This document shows positions 11,504 through 25,075 of a DNA stretch of 64,000 bases, in pieces (within the stretch, counting starts at the first letter, position 1; each line of letters opens with the position of its first letter). The notes beneath the pieces are model-generated. The model made no database searches, was not told where the DNA came from, and saw only the letters and a list, made by a program, of their open reading frames with translations. The position numbers and the translations under genes are program-made. The stretch spans positions 57,458,520-57,522,519 of the forward strand of contig OX578153.1 in assembly GCA_951213105.1 (NCBI GenBank), given 5' to 3'. This DNA comes from Amaurobius ferox (taxonomy: Eukaryota > Arthropoda > Arachnida > Araneae > Amaurobiidae).

Positions 11504-12429
11504 TCTGATGCGGGCAACACATGACTTTCCTTATATAATGCAATGTATATTTACTAGTTTTACAGTAAAAACAAAATAGGTGATTATTATAGTAGATACT
11601 TATATTTTTTCCAAGATATTGAATTTTCGTCAAATAGTCGTTATTTTTACTGATTTAGCGTCATTTTTATCCATTTGGCGAGATTTTCTTTGAAAGATTA
11701 ACATTTGAAAAAGTCGCCAAATTGGCGACATTCCGCCAAATTCGTCGCCAAAATCTCGCCAAGCGTTATAGGCGAAGAAATAATTTATTCTTATAGCAGA
11801 TAAATGACTATTGGCGTTCAAATACAAAAGTATTACTCAAAGTATCTTTTTTCATGAATGAAGCGAGTTAGATCCACGAGAATGATGTCACCAAATTTAT
11901 CGCATGGTATTATATATGAAAAGTGAACATGTCTCTTAATAGGATTTTTTTTTTATTTTACATAACTTATTGATAATTTTTTTTTAAAAATGTACAATAT
12001 CTCAAGAACGGTTCATGTTAGCGTTCTAAAATTTATGTCAATCGTTTTCTAATGAAAAATTACATGAGAAATGTCTATTTGAGTAACTTTATTCGCTGTT
12101 TTGATTTTTTGACGATTTTTTCAAAATTTCACTGGAAAATTTAGGGGGGTTCTGAACATTCGATTGCGTATAAAAACAATAGGCTTCCAGTGTTTAAAAA
12201 TTGTGATTTTTGTACCAAATTTCGTTCGTTCGAATCGGTCTATTCGTTCGTCAGTTATCGTCTCCACAGATTCACTGACACACACACACACCACTTAAAA
12301 AATGTTTGATTTGTGATTAGGGATGCTTGAAACGTGCTCTTCCGTCGAAAACTCGAATTCGAATTTTCTACCCTCCCCCCCTCCCCCCGTCACAATGCTT
12401 TCCTTATACATTATGAATATAAGGAAAGT
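11504..12429 (+). mobile_element. R1 element, full length
   Basis: It starts TCTGATGCGGGC. The (CA)n tract is short, about 12279-12291. A C-rich insertion (about 12368-12387) replaces the usual TTCGACCCCGT block near the 3' end. The terminal hairpin is present as TATGAATATAAGGAAAGT. Confidence 0.9.
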
Positions 12430-12436
12430 TAAAAAA

Positions 12437-13346
12437 TCTGATGTGTGCAGCACATGATTTTCCTTATATAATGCAATGAATTTACTACTTTTACAGTGAA
12501 AAAGTAGGGTATTCTTATAGTAGATACCTATATTATTTCCAAAATATTGAATTTTCGTCAATTAGTCGTCATTTTAATTGATTTAGCGTCATTTTTATCC
12601 ATTTGTCCATTTATTTGGCAACATTTAAAAAGGTCGCCAAGTTGGTGACTTTCCGCCAAATTCGTCGCCAAAATCTCGTCAAGCGTTATGGACGGACAAA
12701 TAAGTTATTCCTATAGCAGATAAATGACTATTGACGTTCAAATACAAAAATATTACTCAAAGTATCTTTTCGCATGAATGGAACGAGCTAGATCCACGAG
12801 AATGATGTCACCAAATTTATTGCATGATATTACATATGAAATGTGAACATGTTTCTCAACAGTTAGTATAATTTTTAAATTTATGGGATTATGTGATAAA
12901 TTTATTTGAAAAATGTGCAATATTTCGAGAACGGTTCAAGCTAGCGTTCTAAAGTTTATGTCAATTGTTTTCTAATGAAAAATTACATAATAAATGTTTA
13001 TTTGCGTAACTTTATTAAAGGTTTTGAAATTTTGATGATTTTATCAAAATTTAACTCGAAAATTTAGGGGGTTCTGAACATTCGATTGTGTTTAAAAACA
13101 ATAGCTTCCAGTATCCAGTATTCACGGATTGTAATTTTTGTACCAAATTTCATTCGAATCGCTCCATTCGTTCGTGATTCGTGAGACATCGTCTCAACAG
13201 ACTTACTGACACACACACACACAAAACATCTTTGATTCGTGACCAGGGATGCTTGAAACATGCTCTCCCGTCGAAAACTTGAATTCGAATTTTTGACCCC
13301 GTCACAATACTTCCCTTATACATGATACTATGTATATAAGGAAAGT
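12437..13346 (+). mobile_element. R1 element, full length, variant
   Basis: It follows the preceding copy with only TAAAAAA between them. It belongs with the copy at 44291-45141 in a variant subgroup that shares TTTATGGGATT and GAATCGCTCCATTCG blocks not seen in the other copies. Confidence 0.88.
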
Positions 13347-13639
13347 AAAAATATGTGCAAATATATAATAACAAAATTTTAATAAAGTGTCAAATAATTT
13401 CATAGAATGTTCAAGCCATCAGAATTTTATTGCAAATAAAAATAATAATAATAATAATACTAATAACAATAATAATAAATCATATATTTAACTGATAGCA
13501 ACGATTGTCTACTATAAGTTCAATAAAAAATAAATTTATCTATTTGTACTTGTTTGAGAATTAAGCAAATGTCATTAGATATAGATAGAAAATTAAATAT
13601 TCAATAAATACATGTTTTCGTTAATTTCCTTTTAAACTC

Positions 13640-14000
13640 ATCTCTGCAGTAATCTGCTGTTCAAGTTAACATGAAAATCTCACTTTCTTTTTGCAGTACT
13701 CTACAATGCCCATGATAACAAGCATTTGTGTTCATAAAAAACCAATGTGATCAGAGATCTGTTATTAGTCACTTATCAAATGTTTGCAGCAATCTACTCT
13801 GTAAACAACAATAAACATATACATCTATCCATAAAAGAAAATAAATGCATGTGATCCAAATTAATCTTTTATTAATCACGTATTTAAATCTTGCAGCAAT
13901 ACTAATTACAACAAACATATATCTATCAATAAAAAATTTTTACATGTGATCCGAACCCATTTATCATGAATCACTTTACTAAATCTTGCAGTATTCTGTA
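13640..14000 (+). repeat. Decayed ~100-bp tandem repeat
   Basis: Three to four diverged units contain CATGTGATCC (about 13744, 13849, 13944) followed by ATTAATCAC and a TTTGCAGTA-type block. Spacing is 95-104 bp. An (AAT)n tract lies just upstream at about 13440-13475. Confidence 0.6.
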
Positions 14001-14651
14001 ATACCAATAACGGAAAAATACACACAAAAAAGAAACATACAAAAAATACGTTGTATAGCAATAAAATAAAAGAAGATCATTATATCCCTCATTAAGTGTT
14101 GGAGTTATATTTTTCTCATGAGATGTATTATTTACTGGACTTTTAGATTGTGCACAAGAAAATAAGAATTATTTCTGGAATTTTGGTAAATCTGTCAATG
14201 TGCACCAACTGAACATTTCGTGTGTTATTTACATGTTGAATTTTGAAGTCTACATTTGATGTTTTTTGTATTACTCTAAAAGGACTTGTATTAAGTTTGG
14301 AAAATTTCTTACGATGTCCTTCCTCTTGGTAAAACCAGGAATATTATATAAAGTCTCTTTTATATCCTCCACTAAAGCAGTCTTTTATATCCTCCACTAT
14401 AGCAGATTTATTTCTGGATGTTTTTTGTGTTTTGGCTTTCAATAAATTTTCTATACTATTTCAAAATATTTTTGCATACGAATAGTCAAATCCTGATTGC
14501 AATCACTAACAGTGGTGAATGTAAGTATGCTCAATGATGTTAAAAAGTAGATGATGTGGTAAAATTAATTCTCTACTATAATGATAGCTGGAGACTCGTC
14601 AGTAGAGGAATAGATCGATGCTCGCTAAGCCAACAAGGTAAATCACAAATG
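14001..14651. other. AT-rich unassigned sequence
   Basis: No gene is seen. A 30-bp piece (TCTTTTATATCCTCCACTA) is duplicated in tandem near 14350-14405. The rest is plain AT-rich sequence up to the LTR. Confidence 0.4.
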
Positions 14652-14656
14652 TCGAT

Positions 14657-15617
14657 TGTCCTAAGGTAACTTACCTCTTTTAGGATACGCCCGATTAGAG
14701 CGCGAAGAAGAAAAAGGCCGTGAGTATAAACAAACAATTTATTTACAATACTTAAAATCTATGTACAAGTAACATAATACACAAAATGCTCCTATTAACA
14801 TGAATGGATTGATCACCCATTCTAATAACAATTCAAAAAAATCTGATGTGGGCAACACATGACTTTCCTTATATAATGTAATTAATTTACTACTTTTACA
14901 GTAAAAAAAAGTAGGTTTTTCTTATAGTAGATACTAATATTCTTTCCAAGATATTAAATTTTCGACAATTAGTCGTCATTTTTATCCATTTGGCGAGATT
15001 TTCGTTAATTTGGCAACATTTCAAAAAGTCGCCAAGTTGGCGACATTCCGCCAAATTCGTCGCCAAAATCTCGCCAAGCGTTATGCACTAAGAAATAAGT
15101 TTTTCTTAAAGCAGATAAATGACTATTGGCGTTCAAATACAAAAGTATTATTCAAAGTATCTTTTTTCAAGAATGGAACGAGCTAGATCCACGAGAAGGA
15201 TGTCACTCAATTTATCGCATGGTATTACATATGAAAAGTAAACATGTTTCTCAATAGGAAATATTTTTCTTTTTATTTTATATGACTTTTTGATAATTTT
15301 TTTAAAAAATGTACAATATCTCGAGAACGGTTCACGTTAGCGTTCTAAAATTTATGTCAATCGTTTTCTAATGAAAAATTACATAAGAAATGTCTATTTG
15401 CGTAATTTTATTAGTGGTTTTAATTTTTTGACGATTTTTTCAAAATTTCATTCGAAAATTTAGGGGGATTCTGAACATTCGATTGCGTATAAAAACAATA
15501 GGCTTCCAGTGTTTAAGGATTGTGATTTTTGTACCAAATTTGGTTCGAATCGGTCCATTCGTTCGTCAGTTATCGTCTCCACAGACTCACTGACACACAC
15601 ACACACATACACACATA

Positions 15618-15653
<36 letters not shown>

Positions 15654-16491
15654 TCACTTCAAAAATGTTTGATTCGTGATCAGGGATGCTTGAAACGTGC
15701 TCTCCCGTCGAAAACTCGAATTCGAATTTTCGACCCCGTCACAATACTTTCCTTATACATTATGTATATAAGGAAAGTAATAAACAATGGTAAGGGGTCT
15801 CATAGACTAATTTGGAACAGATGGTAAGCTATCATGAAAACACCTGACTTTTACTAGCAAATAATTTATTTGGAGTTAACTAGTATATATTTTAACTGGC
15901 GTTAATTAGCAGTTATTTAATTGGAGAGGGAGAGAGAGACAAAAGATACAAATCAGGCACAGGCCCTTAAATGTGCAACTCGCCAACATCACTTGCAATT
16001 ATACAGCTTCTCTCTTTTCAGAGGACCATGATGGGGAGCAGTCTTTTCTTTATAACAACCCAATTCCTTCTCCTCGCTCCTTCTTCAAATTTCTGAAAAC
16101 TCTCGCTCTCCAAGATTTTAAAACACGCCCCTGAGGCGCATACCACAATCTCATTGGATTCAGGATCTTAACCCCTTGACCCCAAAGCATCGCCATTGGC
16201 TTTAGACCTCCAGAAACAAAAAAGCCCCTTCTCAAGCCCCTGCGAAACTGATATGCTTTCGGGCACTAATTCAAATAGCCCGCCAGACCTATGATCCGTC
16301 CGCAGACGGACAAACGTTAAATCTTTCGGTAAAAATATGATCCAAAGAAAACTAAAAGAACACTCCCCGACATCCCGTCTTCTATTTCGAGGACGAGCAG
16401 CTGGCCAAACGAAAAGGCTGACCCCCAAAATAAATAAGTAAACTCTAGGTGGCACTCCCGAAATATTGGATCATGGGTTTACCATGCGACA
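14657..16491 (-). mobile_element. Solo LTR, copy 1 (with R1 inserted)
   Basis: On the minus strand it starts TGTCGCATGG and ends TTAGGACA, the TG...CA ends of a retrotransposon LTR. It is flanked by a perfect 5-bp duplication, TCGAT, at 14652-14656 and 16492-16496. It matches 36053-36964 along its length once the R1 copy at 14842-15778 is removed, leaving about 0.9 kb. No gag or pol sequence adjoins, so it is a solo LTR. A 5-bp duplication fits several LTR groups, including Gypsy and Bel-Pao. Confidence 0.88.
14842..15778 (+). mobile_element. R1 element inserted in solo LTR 1
   Basis: This full-length copy has its insertion site readable by comparison with the uninterrupted LTR at 36053-36964. 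The empty site is TTCAAAATAAACAA; the filled site has TTCAAAAAAA, then TCTGATG...GGAAAGT, then AATAAACAA. So R1 entered an A-run beside a T with no duplication beyond a few A residues. That fixes both ends of R1. Confidence 0.92.
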
Positions 16492-16554
16492 TCGATCATA
16501 GTCGATCTCATTCCTCTTGTGTTTTAGACACTAATAAATGACTAAGTGTGTGAC

Positions 16555-16797
16555 TTAGTTTTTATAAATTCGCAGATCAGAAGAATAATAATTTTGAAAA
16601 TGGAACAATTTTAATAAAGAAATTGATTAAAAAAATTAATTTAAAAGATTTAAAAATATCTAATTAATGAATAAATAATAAAATAAATAAATATTATCTA
16701 AATACTAAGCAATTGATAACATTCCGTCGGGGAATATAAATAAAAAGTAAATTGTAAATTCCCAAGTTATAAAAAATTCCAAGGCAATCCATCATAG
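16555..16797 (+). repeat. Dispersed repeat D2, copy 2
   Basis: Collinear with 7935-8175 (landmarks listed there). Similarity ends abruptly at about 16797, where GC-richer sequence begins. Confidence 0.65.
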
Positions 16798-17234
16798 AAA
16801 GGAGGCGGGGACTTTATAAAATCTTCGTTTTTAAAAGTTTATTGTTAAGTGATGTTTGTTTCGATTTTGATGCAATTTTCACGTTGTATTTTCTACTTTG
16901 CAATGGACCCACTCGACCTGCTCACGTTAAACTTGGACCCAATTTTGTTCCCTTACGACCTTTGCGCCCGCTCACGAAGGGTGTGGTGAAAAGGGAGCGA
17001 AACTGGCAAACGAAGGGGCTGTGAAGGTGGGGGGGGGGGACTTTTTCTTCTGCTGCCCGAGCTTAGAACTTATCAAGAGACTGATTGCTATAAAATCCGG
17101 TTGATATGTTTAATGACCGCTGGCGAGAGAAGCTCTCTAGTTTTGTATATTTCAGATTTCTTCACGACGAGGATTTTTAAAAGCACTATTGTTATAGAAT
17201 ATATTTTAAATATTGTCTATATATTTTAAAAGCA
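16798..17234. other. Unassigned, locally GC-richer block
   Basis: The part 16840-17060 has higher GC, a CTTTGCGCCCGCTCACG block and a run of ten G at about 17030. No family motif is seen in any frame. Confidence 0.3.
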
Positions 17235-17580
17235 CTATTGCTAAGAAATATGTTCAGTTTTAAAATCATGATTTTTTTCTTCCTATAGCGTCTGATTCCA
17301 GTTTAAAAAATTTACTCAAAGGGATTAAAAATTGAATGACATAAGATATGCTTTATAGTTTTTAATTGCTTCAAGTGTTTTATAAAATTAAGAAATTCTG
17401 ATTTTTCTAGTAAGATTTTTTTTGTGTGTGCTGTAGAAGTCAAAATAATGCCTTTACATTTTAGGAGGATTATATTTTTTATATTAGAAAGGGTTTTTGT
17501 AACCACAAACCTCTGTGCCCGTTTTTACTCTAATATTACTAAAGGGGATAACCATGAATTATACATACAATGTAATTTTT
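17235..17580 (+). repeat. Dispersed repeat D1, copy 2
   Basis: Collinear with 5505-5800, with several small indels. No coding frame is shared. Confidence 0.7.
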
Positions 17581-18518
17581 CATCTTAATTAAAAAAATGT
17601 ACAAAAAAAAAATATGAAGGATATTTGATTACATAAGAAAAGTAATAGATAAGTTATCGTAAGTTGTCCCCCTGATTTTTTGATAAGAATAGTATTTGAT
17701 TTCTATGGATTAAATGTAACCAAGATAAAAAAGCGATTTTTTGGTAGAACATCTATATCGGACTTATTTTAAACATTGTTTAAGATTGCGGCTTGTGTGG
17801 TGCAGAATATAAAAACAGATGGTCGAGTTTAAAGTGTATTTAGAAGAGTATTATAGTCAGGGATCGACTACGATCTTCTGGGATTTTCTAAGATCTTTAG
17901 TGTAAAAGAGGTAACACATTATCGTAAAAGTCGTTTAAGTCAATAAATGCACTTCTGTAATAATTACGAAATTTAAATTTTTATACGGTAATGGACTAGT
18001 AATGACACCGTTGCAGCGTACTGATTTGTAAAATATTAATATGTTATTGTATTGTAATGTATATTGCAGCAAAAAATATTGAAATTGCTGCGAAATATTT
18101 GTCTCTCCAATTATTTTGTCTATAACCCCCATTTCTCAGCACAAAAAGTGCTCCAACTTTAAGCAGCTATAAGTCGGTGAATTTTAATCGCAAAATGATG
18201 TTTGCATGATTTTGTTTGCATGAAATCGTATGAGGATGATTTTTCTAAATGTAGGACCGGCGGACCGTATCAAAATTTATATTTCGTATTTTTTTTCAGA
18301 AATACATTTATTCATTTAAGCTGTCTCTAAAATAATAGATTTTAAAATTTAAAACATTTCTGCAATTGGAAGTATATCTCTGTGACTAACGGTTGAGGAA
18401 ATAGCCATTGGCCACCGATAGCACTGGACACCCTCTATATATATATGGGCGTGGTTTTGCTTCTATGGTGATGTTAATAATTCACGATTACCTGAATTGA
18501 TTATTTTCATTATTACAT

Positions 18519-18520
<2 letters not shown>
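17581..18520. other. AT-rich unassigned stretch
   Basis: No gene is seen. A CACTGGACACCCTCTATATA motif near 18426 looks like the end of a mariner-type element (compare GGTGTCC termini), but I found no partner end. Confidence 0.35.
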
Positions 18521-18525
<5 letters not shown>

Positions 18526-18557
<32 letters not shown>

Positions 18558-18613
18558 GTAATAAAGTTAACTTAGAACATGAATAATTTCGTACTCTAGT
18601 TCAATAACATTAA

Positions 18614-18660
<47 letters not shown>
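18526..18660. repeat. Two (TA)n microsatellites
   Basis: (TA)n runs occupy about 18527-18555 and 18617-18658. The first is bracketed by the short inverted pair ATTACATTT and AAATGTAAT. Confidence 0.95.
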
Positions 18661-18661
<1 letters not shown>

Positions 18662-19660
18662 CCCTTCTTTTATTAATAAAATAAAATGCTAGAAGTCTTT
18701 GCTACAATATTAATTTCTATGTAAATAATTACACTGAATCAAATTCACTACAAATTTTGACTTTTTGTGCGCTTCTGAGATTATACCCAATTATCTTTGC
18801 GTTGTTTAGTCTGCTGAATATGAAAATGGGCGTCAAAACTGATGATTATCTCTAATTTGTGAAATATCTATAAAATTAAGTTTTAAACATTTGTATATTA
18901 TGCATATTCTATTATAATCATCATACAGGAAACTTGCAATGAGTTTTTGGATCTTCTTTTGCAAGGCTCCAACAATAATAATCTGCTAGTATGGCTGAAT
19001 TCCATTTCATCTCGGTATCTCTCTTCGACGGAGGTGAAGTTCTTATGAATCCATTCCCTGTGCTTGTCACAGTCGGCACAGCAGTTAAATGAGAAGAAAT
19101 TCTGATGAGAGTGAGAAAATCATATTTTCAATGTATTTTATCAACTAAAGTATAAAAAAACAAATAAATAAAATATAAACAAAATTTAAAGATAATTAAT
19201 TCCCTTCTACATATTGTGTTCTGTTATTATTTTCATTTTCTTTCAGTGTATGACAAACTTCCATTATTAATATAGAACAGCTCAATTACAGCAGAAATTT
19301 CCACACGATTGATGATTAAGGTATATACAGCGGATAAGAGGTTACTAGAGAATAATCCCTCATAACCCCATCTCGAGCATCTGTTGTCTGCCCATGTATT
19401 CAATTACACGCCTAAGTGCAGCCCCACAATTAATTTTTTGGATATATTGCAAGTCAATTGGTTAAGCTAAATTGTTAAGGAATCATAAAAGTGTGTGTGG
19501 TAAGTAATGTATTGTTACCGTATTTTTGGAGTGATCTGTAACAAAGCCCATTAGAAATATTTTGTACACATTTTTTTCAAAATTTGTACCATACGCGACA
19601 TTATTATATTAGAAAAGTATGGCTCAATTCCACTTTATCATACCAGTATCCAATATTAAG
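18661..19660. other. AT-rich unassigned stretch
   Basis: No gene or bounded repeat could be supported here. Confidence 0.4.
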
Positions 19661-19666
19661 TAACTT

Positions 19667-19669
<3 letters not shown>

Positions 19670-19727
<58 letters not shown>
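19670..19727. repeat. (TA)n microsatellite
   Basis: About 27 uninterrupted TA units followed by AATAATAATAA. The Tyr-Ile repeat frame through it is not a gene. Confidence 0.97.
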
Positions 19728-19729
<2 letters not shown>

Positions 19730-19969
19730 ATAATAAAAGTTTGAAAATCCAATGAAAGAATAGAGAAGTTTCAACTCAAAAAACCCCAACATTACAAAAA
19801 GCCTTACAAATAAAAGCATCAAACAGAGAATCATCAAGTGGAAAATAAAAATGCAAACCTCTACTCATCAAGCTGAAGACAAACAAAAAACATTAATGGA
19901 AAGGAATTGATAAAATAATATCAAATAAAATCCGAGTATGAAAGCTTTACATGTGGACAAGCTCTAGGC

Positions 19970-21558
<1,589 letters not shown>

Positions 21559-21822
21559 CCTTAGGGCTAATAATGAATTGTTCATTTCGATAAAACCCTT
21601 TATCAAGTCCAAGTATTCTATAAAAATTAACACAAAATGCATGTTTCTGACATCAATGATAGATTATTTCTATAAACTTTGATAACTTGGACAACATGCA
21701 TAAAGATTGAAAAATATTAGGAAACAAGAATACCTGAAAAAACACTGCATAGTCTGATCCATTGGAGCCTTGAATAAAGAGATTAATGTTGTCAATCTCA
21801 AAAAATAAAAAGTTGAGAACTG
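21559..21822. other. AT-rich unassigned sequence
   Basis: Flank between the hAT relic and the next (TA)n tract. No feature is seen. Confidence 0.4.
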
Positions 21823-22305
<483 letters not shown>

Positions 22306-23270
22306 GTTTGTCCGGATTATTACAATTATAGAATTATCACAATTATAAATTATTACCCTTCATTTCTAATGATTTGAAAAAAAAATTGGTGGGGGGGACA
22401 ATTTTCTCTTCCCCCGAGAGGGCTAATTACGTCACGAACGCAAAAATTATATCCCGACTATTTTTCAATACAATGATTGAAACTGTTAAGTTTTGTGATC
22501 AGTGAGATATAAAAAACTCTTTTTATTCATAATTATACCAAATTTTGTCCTATGCTGCCATGTTAAGAAAATATAGAAATATATTTTCTCGAATTAAAAA
22601 TCATATTTGGCTAGTTCTAGATTTTTCGTTAACAAAGCCGAATGTAATTTTTCGTGAAAATCCATTAATATTTATGTCAGATATATGGTGTGCACAAGAA
22701 ACTGATCACAAATAGATAGCCGGACATCACTCTAAAGATACTCAAAATGTGTTCAGGAGGCCCTAACACATATATTGGCATTAAAATCTTGAAATCGAAA
22801 TTGTTCGTTAAACCAATACTTTCTCTATACTATACTTTCTGTATACTTTCTCTATACTAACACTATAGTATGAGAAAATAAAAATGTCTCAAAACGATTC
22901 TTTCTGTTAAGTATAAAAATTTCGCTATAGACTGAAATATATATTCATACATATATAAACACAACAATTTACACACAAGATGCAATCATATATTACTCCC
23001 TAAGTTGAATAAACGTACACACTCACATAGACACTTTCACTTATATACCCAGTGAGTAAGTATAAATTATAATAAATACATAATAAAAGTATAATAAAAG
23101 TACACTTTATGTATATCGCAAATTATGTAGCAGAGAATATAGAAGCAAATTTAGAGATAAACATTTTATATATGTACAACAATCACTAACATTGCTTTAA
23201 ATCTGCATTTCTTCAACTTTCATCTACGTATAAGCATACATCACTATATATAATTGTCTTACGTGTCTAA
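22306..23270. other. AT-rich unassigned stretch
   Basis: No gene is seen. A run of ten or so G lies near 22392, and CTTTCTCTATACTA repeats a few times near 22810-22860. Confidence 0.4.
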
Positions 23271-23278
23271 CGTTTATC

Positions 23279-23760
23279 CAGGTCCTCCAGAATCCCTCTG
23301 GTAACCTAGATGGCTGATTCTTTGCATACTTATAGTATCAACTATGGTATAAGAACCTAACGTGCCGGATTTTCGATTTATTCCTTTCCTCCTCCTCTTC
23401 AGAATGGAAATAGTGGGGGGTCTCTACAAATCGTTCTAGACCCTCCTGGGAACATTGAATACTAAATGCACATAATTGATGTCTAATATGCACGTTTGCA
23501 CATAGTTGAAGGCTATGTGCACATACTTGATATGCACATGCTTGAAGGCTAATGTGCATATTTACAGTGCCGACCATGGATCAGAATTTAATGCAGCCGG
23601 ATTTTCGTTTACCCCTAGTGCGGCAAAACTGTTCCTCTTTTTCTTTCAAAATGTCTTTTCAGATCATTCAAAAGCCCTCCTGGTGACCTAGAAGGCTGAA
23701 TCTCTGTACACTTATATTATCGACATTCGGACAGAACCTAACATAGGTGGATGGAGGATT
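23279..23760 (+). repeat. Decayed long tandem repeat with inner ~20-bp repeat
   Basis: Blocks with CCTCCTGG, ACCTAGAAGGCTGA, ACTTATA-TATC, AACCTAAC and CCGGATTTTCG recur from about 23279, 23447 and 23676. Within 23466-23560 a GCACATGCTTGAAGGCTAAT-like unit repeats about four times. The short plus and minus frames across it are not conserved. Confidence 0.6.
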
Positions 23761-23933
23761 TTTAATTCCCCATCTCCACGGCGAATATCAAGATTCCATA
23801 CTTTTTTCTTTCATTGATAAATTATATCGGATTATGTGGACAATGTAGCCCGATATTTTTCTTTACTTGGTAATTCTCAAAATCTACAATTTTAGAAATA
23901 AATAAATAAATAATTAATTAATTTTGTGGTCCA

Positions 23934-24342
23934 GGGGCCCTATTCCGAGCTTATCGATCGTAGTTTACTTTTATCGAAAGAGCGTGGACCTAAAGTGAAG
24001 CGATAATGGGTCCATATTTCAAGTTGATCGTTCGTTGTTCTGCTTTCATCGATAGAGGGCTCCCTTTCAGCGGAGCTATAAGTAGGATAAATTGAAATCT
24101 ATGTGGACAAAAATTAATATTTAACTTTTAGTTATTTATACTCTTAGTTAATAAATTTAACTCTTAGTTATGTATCTGAATCAAGTATCTCACAAATTCG
24201 GAAATGTCCCCTGTAATTTGTAGTACTGTATTGAGCGTTATGGTGTTTGCAAACGTGTTTATCATTCCGCTATAGGTACAGCCTCTATCGATTGTCTATA
24301 ATTGACAAGTTTCTACAATCGACAAGTTTTGAATACGGTCCC
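23934..24342. mobile_element. MITE with ~40-bp terminal inverted repeats
   Basis: The left end GGGGCCCTATTC pairs with the right end GAATACGGTCCC. The inverted match continues with CTTATCGATCGTAG against CTTGTCGATTGTAG. It is about 409 bp long with no coding capacity, which fits a miniature inverted-repeat element. I cannot see a clear target duplication, so I leave the superfamily open. Confidence 0.7.
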
Positions 24343-24385
24343 AGTACACATCTTTCTTTATAAAATAACACTTTTCGATATTGTG

Positions 24386-24769
24386 TTGTTGTTGAGACCC
24401 AGACCGTCCGACCTATCAGAAAGGTGTAAGGTAACCGTTTGGACGACCGGGAAGTGCCACCCAATTTAGATCGGAACCCAGTGGGAGAGGGATCTACAGG
24501 GACCGTACCTTCCTTCCCCTACCCCCAACCTCTCGGAAGGACTTACGGACCCACATGTTTAACGTGATCGTACTCCGCATTAACACGGCGGCAGTTGTGA
24601 CAGCGTGCAAATCTAGCGCGCAAACCACCGGTCAACCGCGCCCGAAATGTGCCAACAGCACGCGGTGTTCTCAGGTGGTCACCCACCCAAGTACTAACCG
24701 CGCCCGATGCTGCTTGACTTCGGTGATCTAACGAGAACCGGTGTTTTCAGAACGGTACGGCCGTTGGCA
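24386..24769 (-). mobile_element. 5S-headed SINE
   Basis: This complete 384-bp copy on the minus strand comprises a 5S rRNA head (24650-24769), a linker ACATTTC, a partial tRNA-like head with A-box region but no B box, the shared SINE body, and a (CAA)n tail. It is flanked by a perfect 14-bp duplication, TTTTCGATATTGTG, at 24372-24385 and 24770-24783. Confidence 0.93.
24650..24769 (-). rRNA. 5S rRNA-derived head of a SINE
   Basis: It spans the whole 5S length of about 120 bases, beginning GCCAACGGCCGTACC and ending GCTGTTGGCA. The C-box region of the internal 5S promoter reads GGGTGACCACCTGAGAAC. It is fused to a SINE and flanked by a target duplication, so it is not a stand-alone 5S gene. 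Confidence 0.85.
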
Positions 24770-24976
24770 TTTTCGATATTGTGTGAAAAATTAATAAATG
24801 ATTCCTTATAACTGTATCAAGTGTAAGATCAATATATTTATCTCTGTTGAGCAAATCTCTATAGAAACCACTTCATCCTATCAAAAGATATCACGCTCGG
24901 TGTACGGAAAGTATAATTTCTGATATCTTAAGAATGGCATTGAGGTGGCTCTATAAAATGAAATAAAATGTTTAAT

Positions 24977-24982
<6 letters not shown>

Positions 24983-25074
<92 letters not shown>
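24983..25074. repeat. (TA)n microsatellite
   Basis: About 45 TA units with one TTTA interruption near 25037. It abuts the left end of the Tc1 element, and a second (TA)n (26585-26606) abuts the right end. The element probably entered an existing TA tract. Confidence 0.97.
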
Positions 25075-25075
<1 letters not shown>
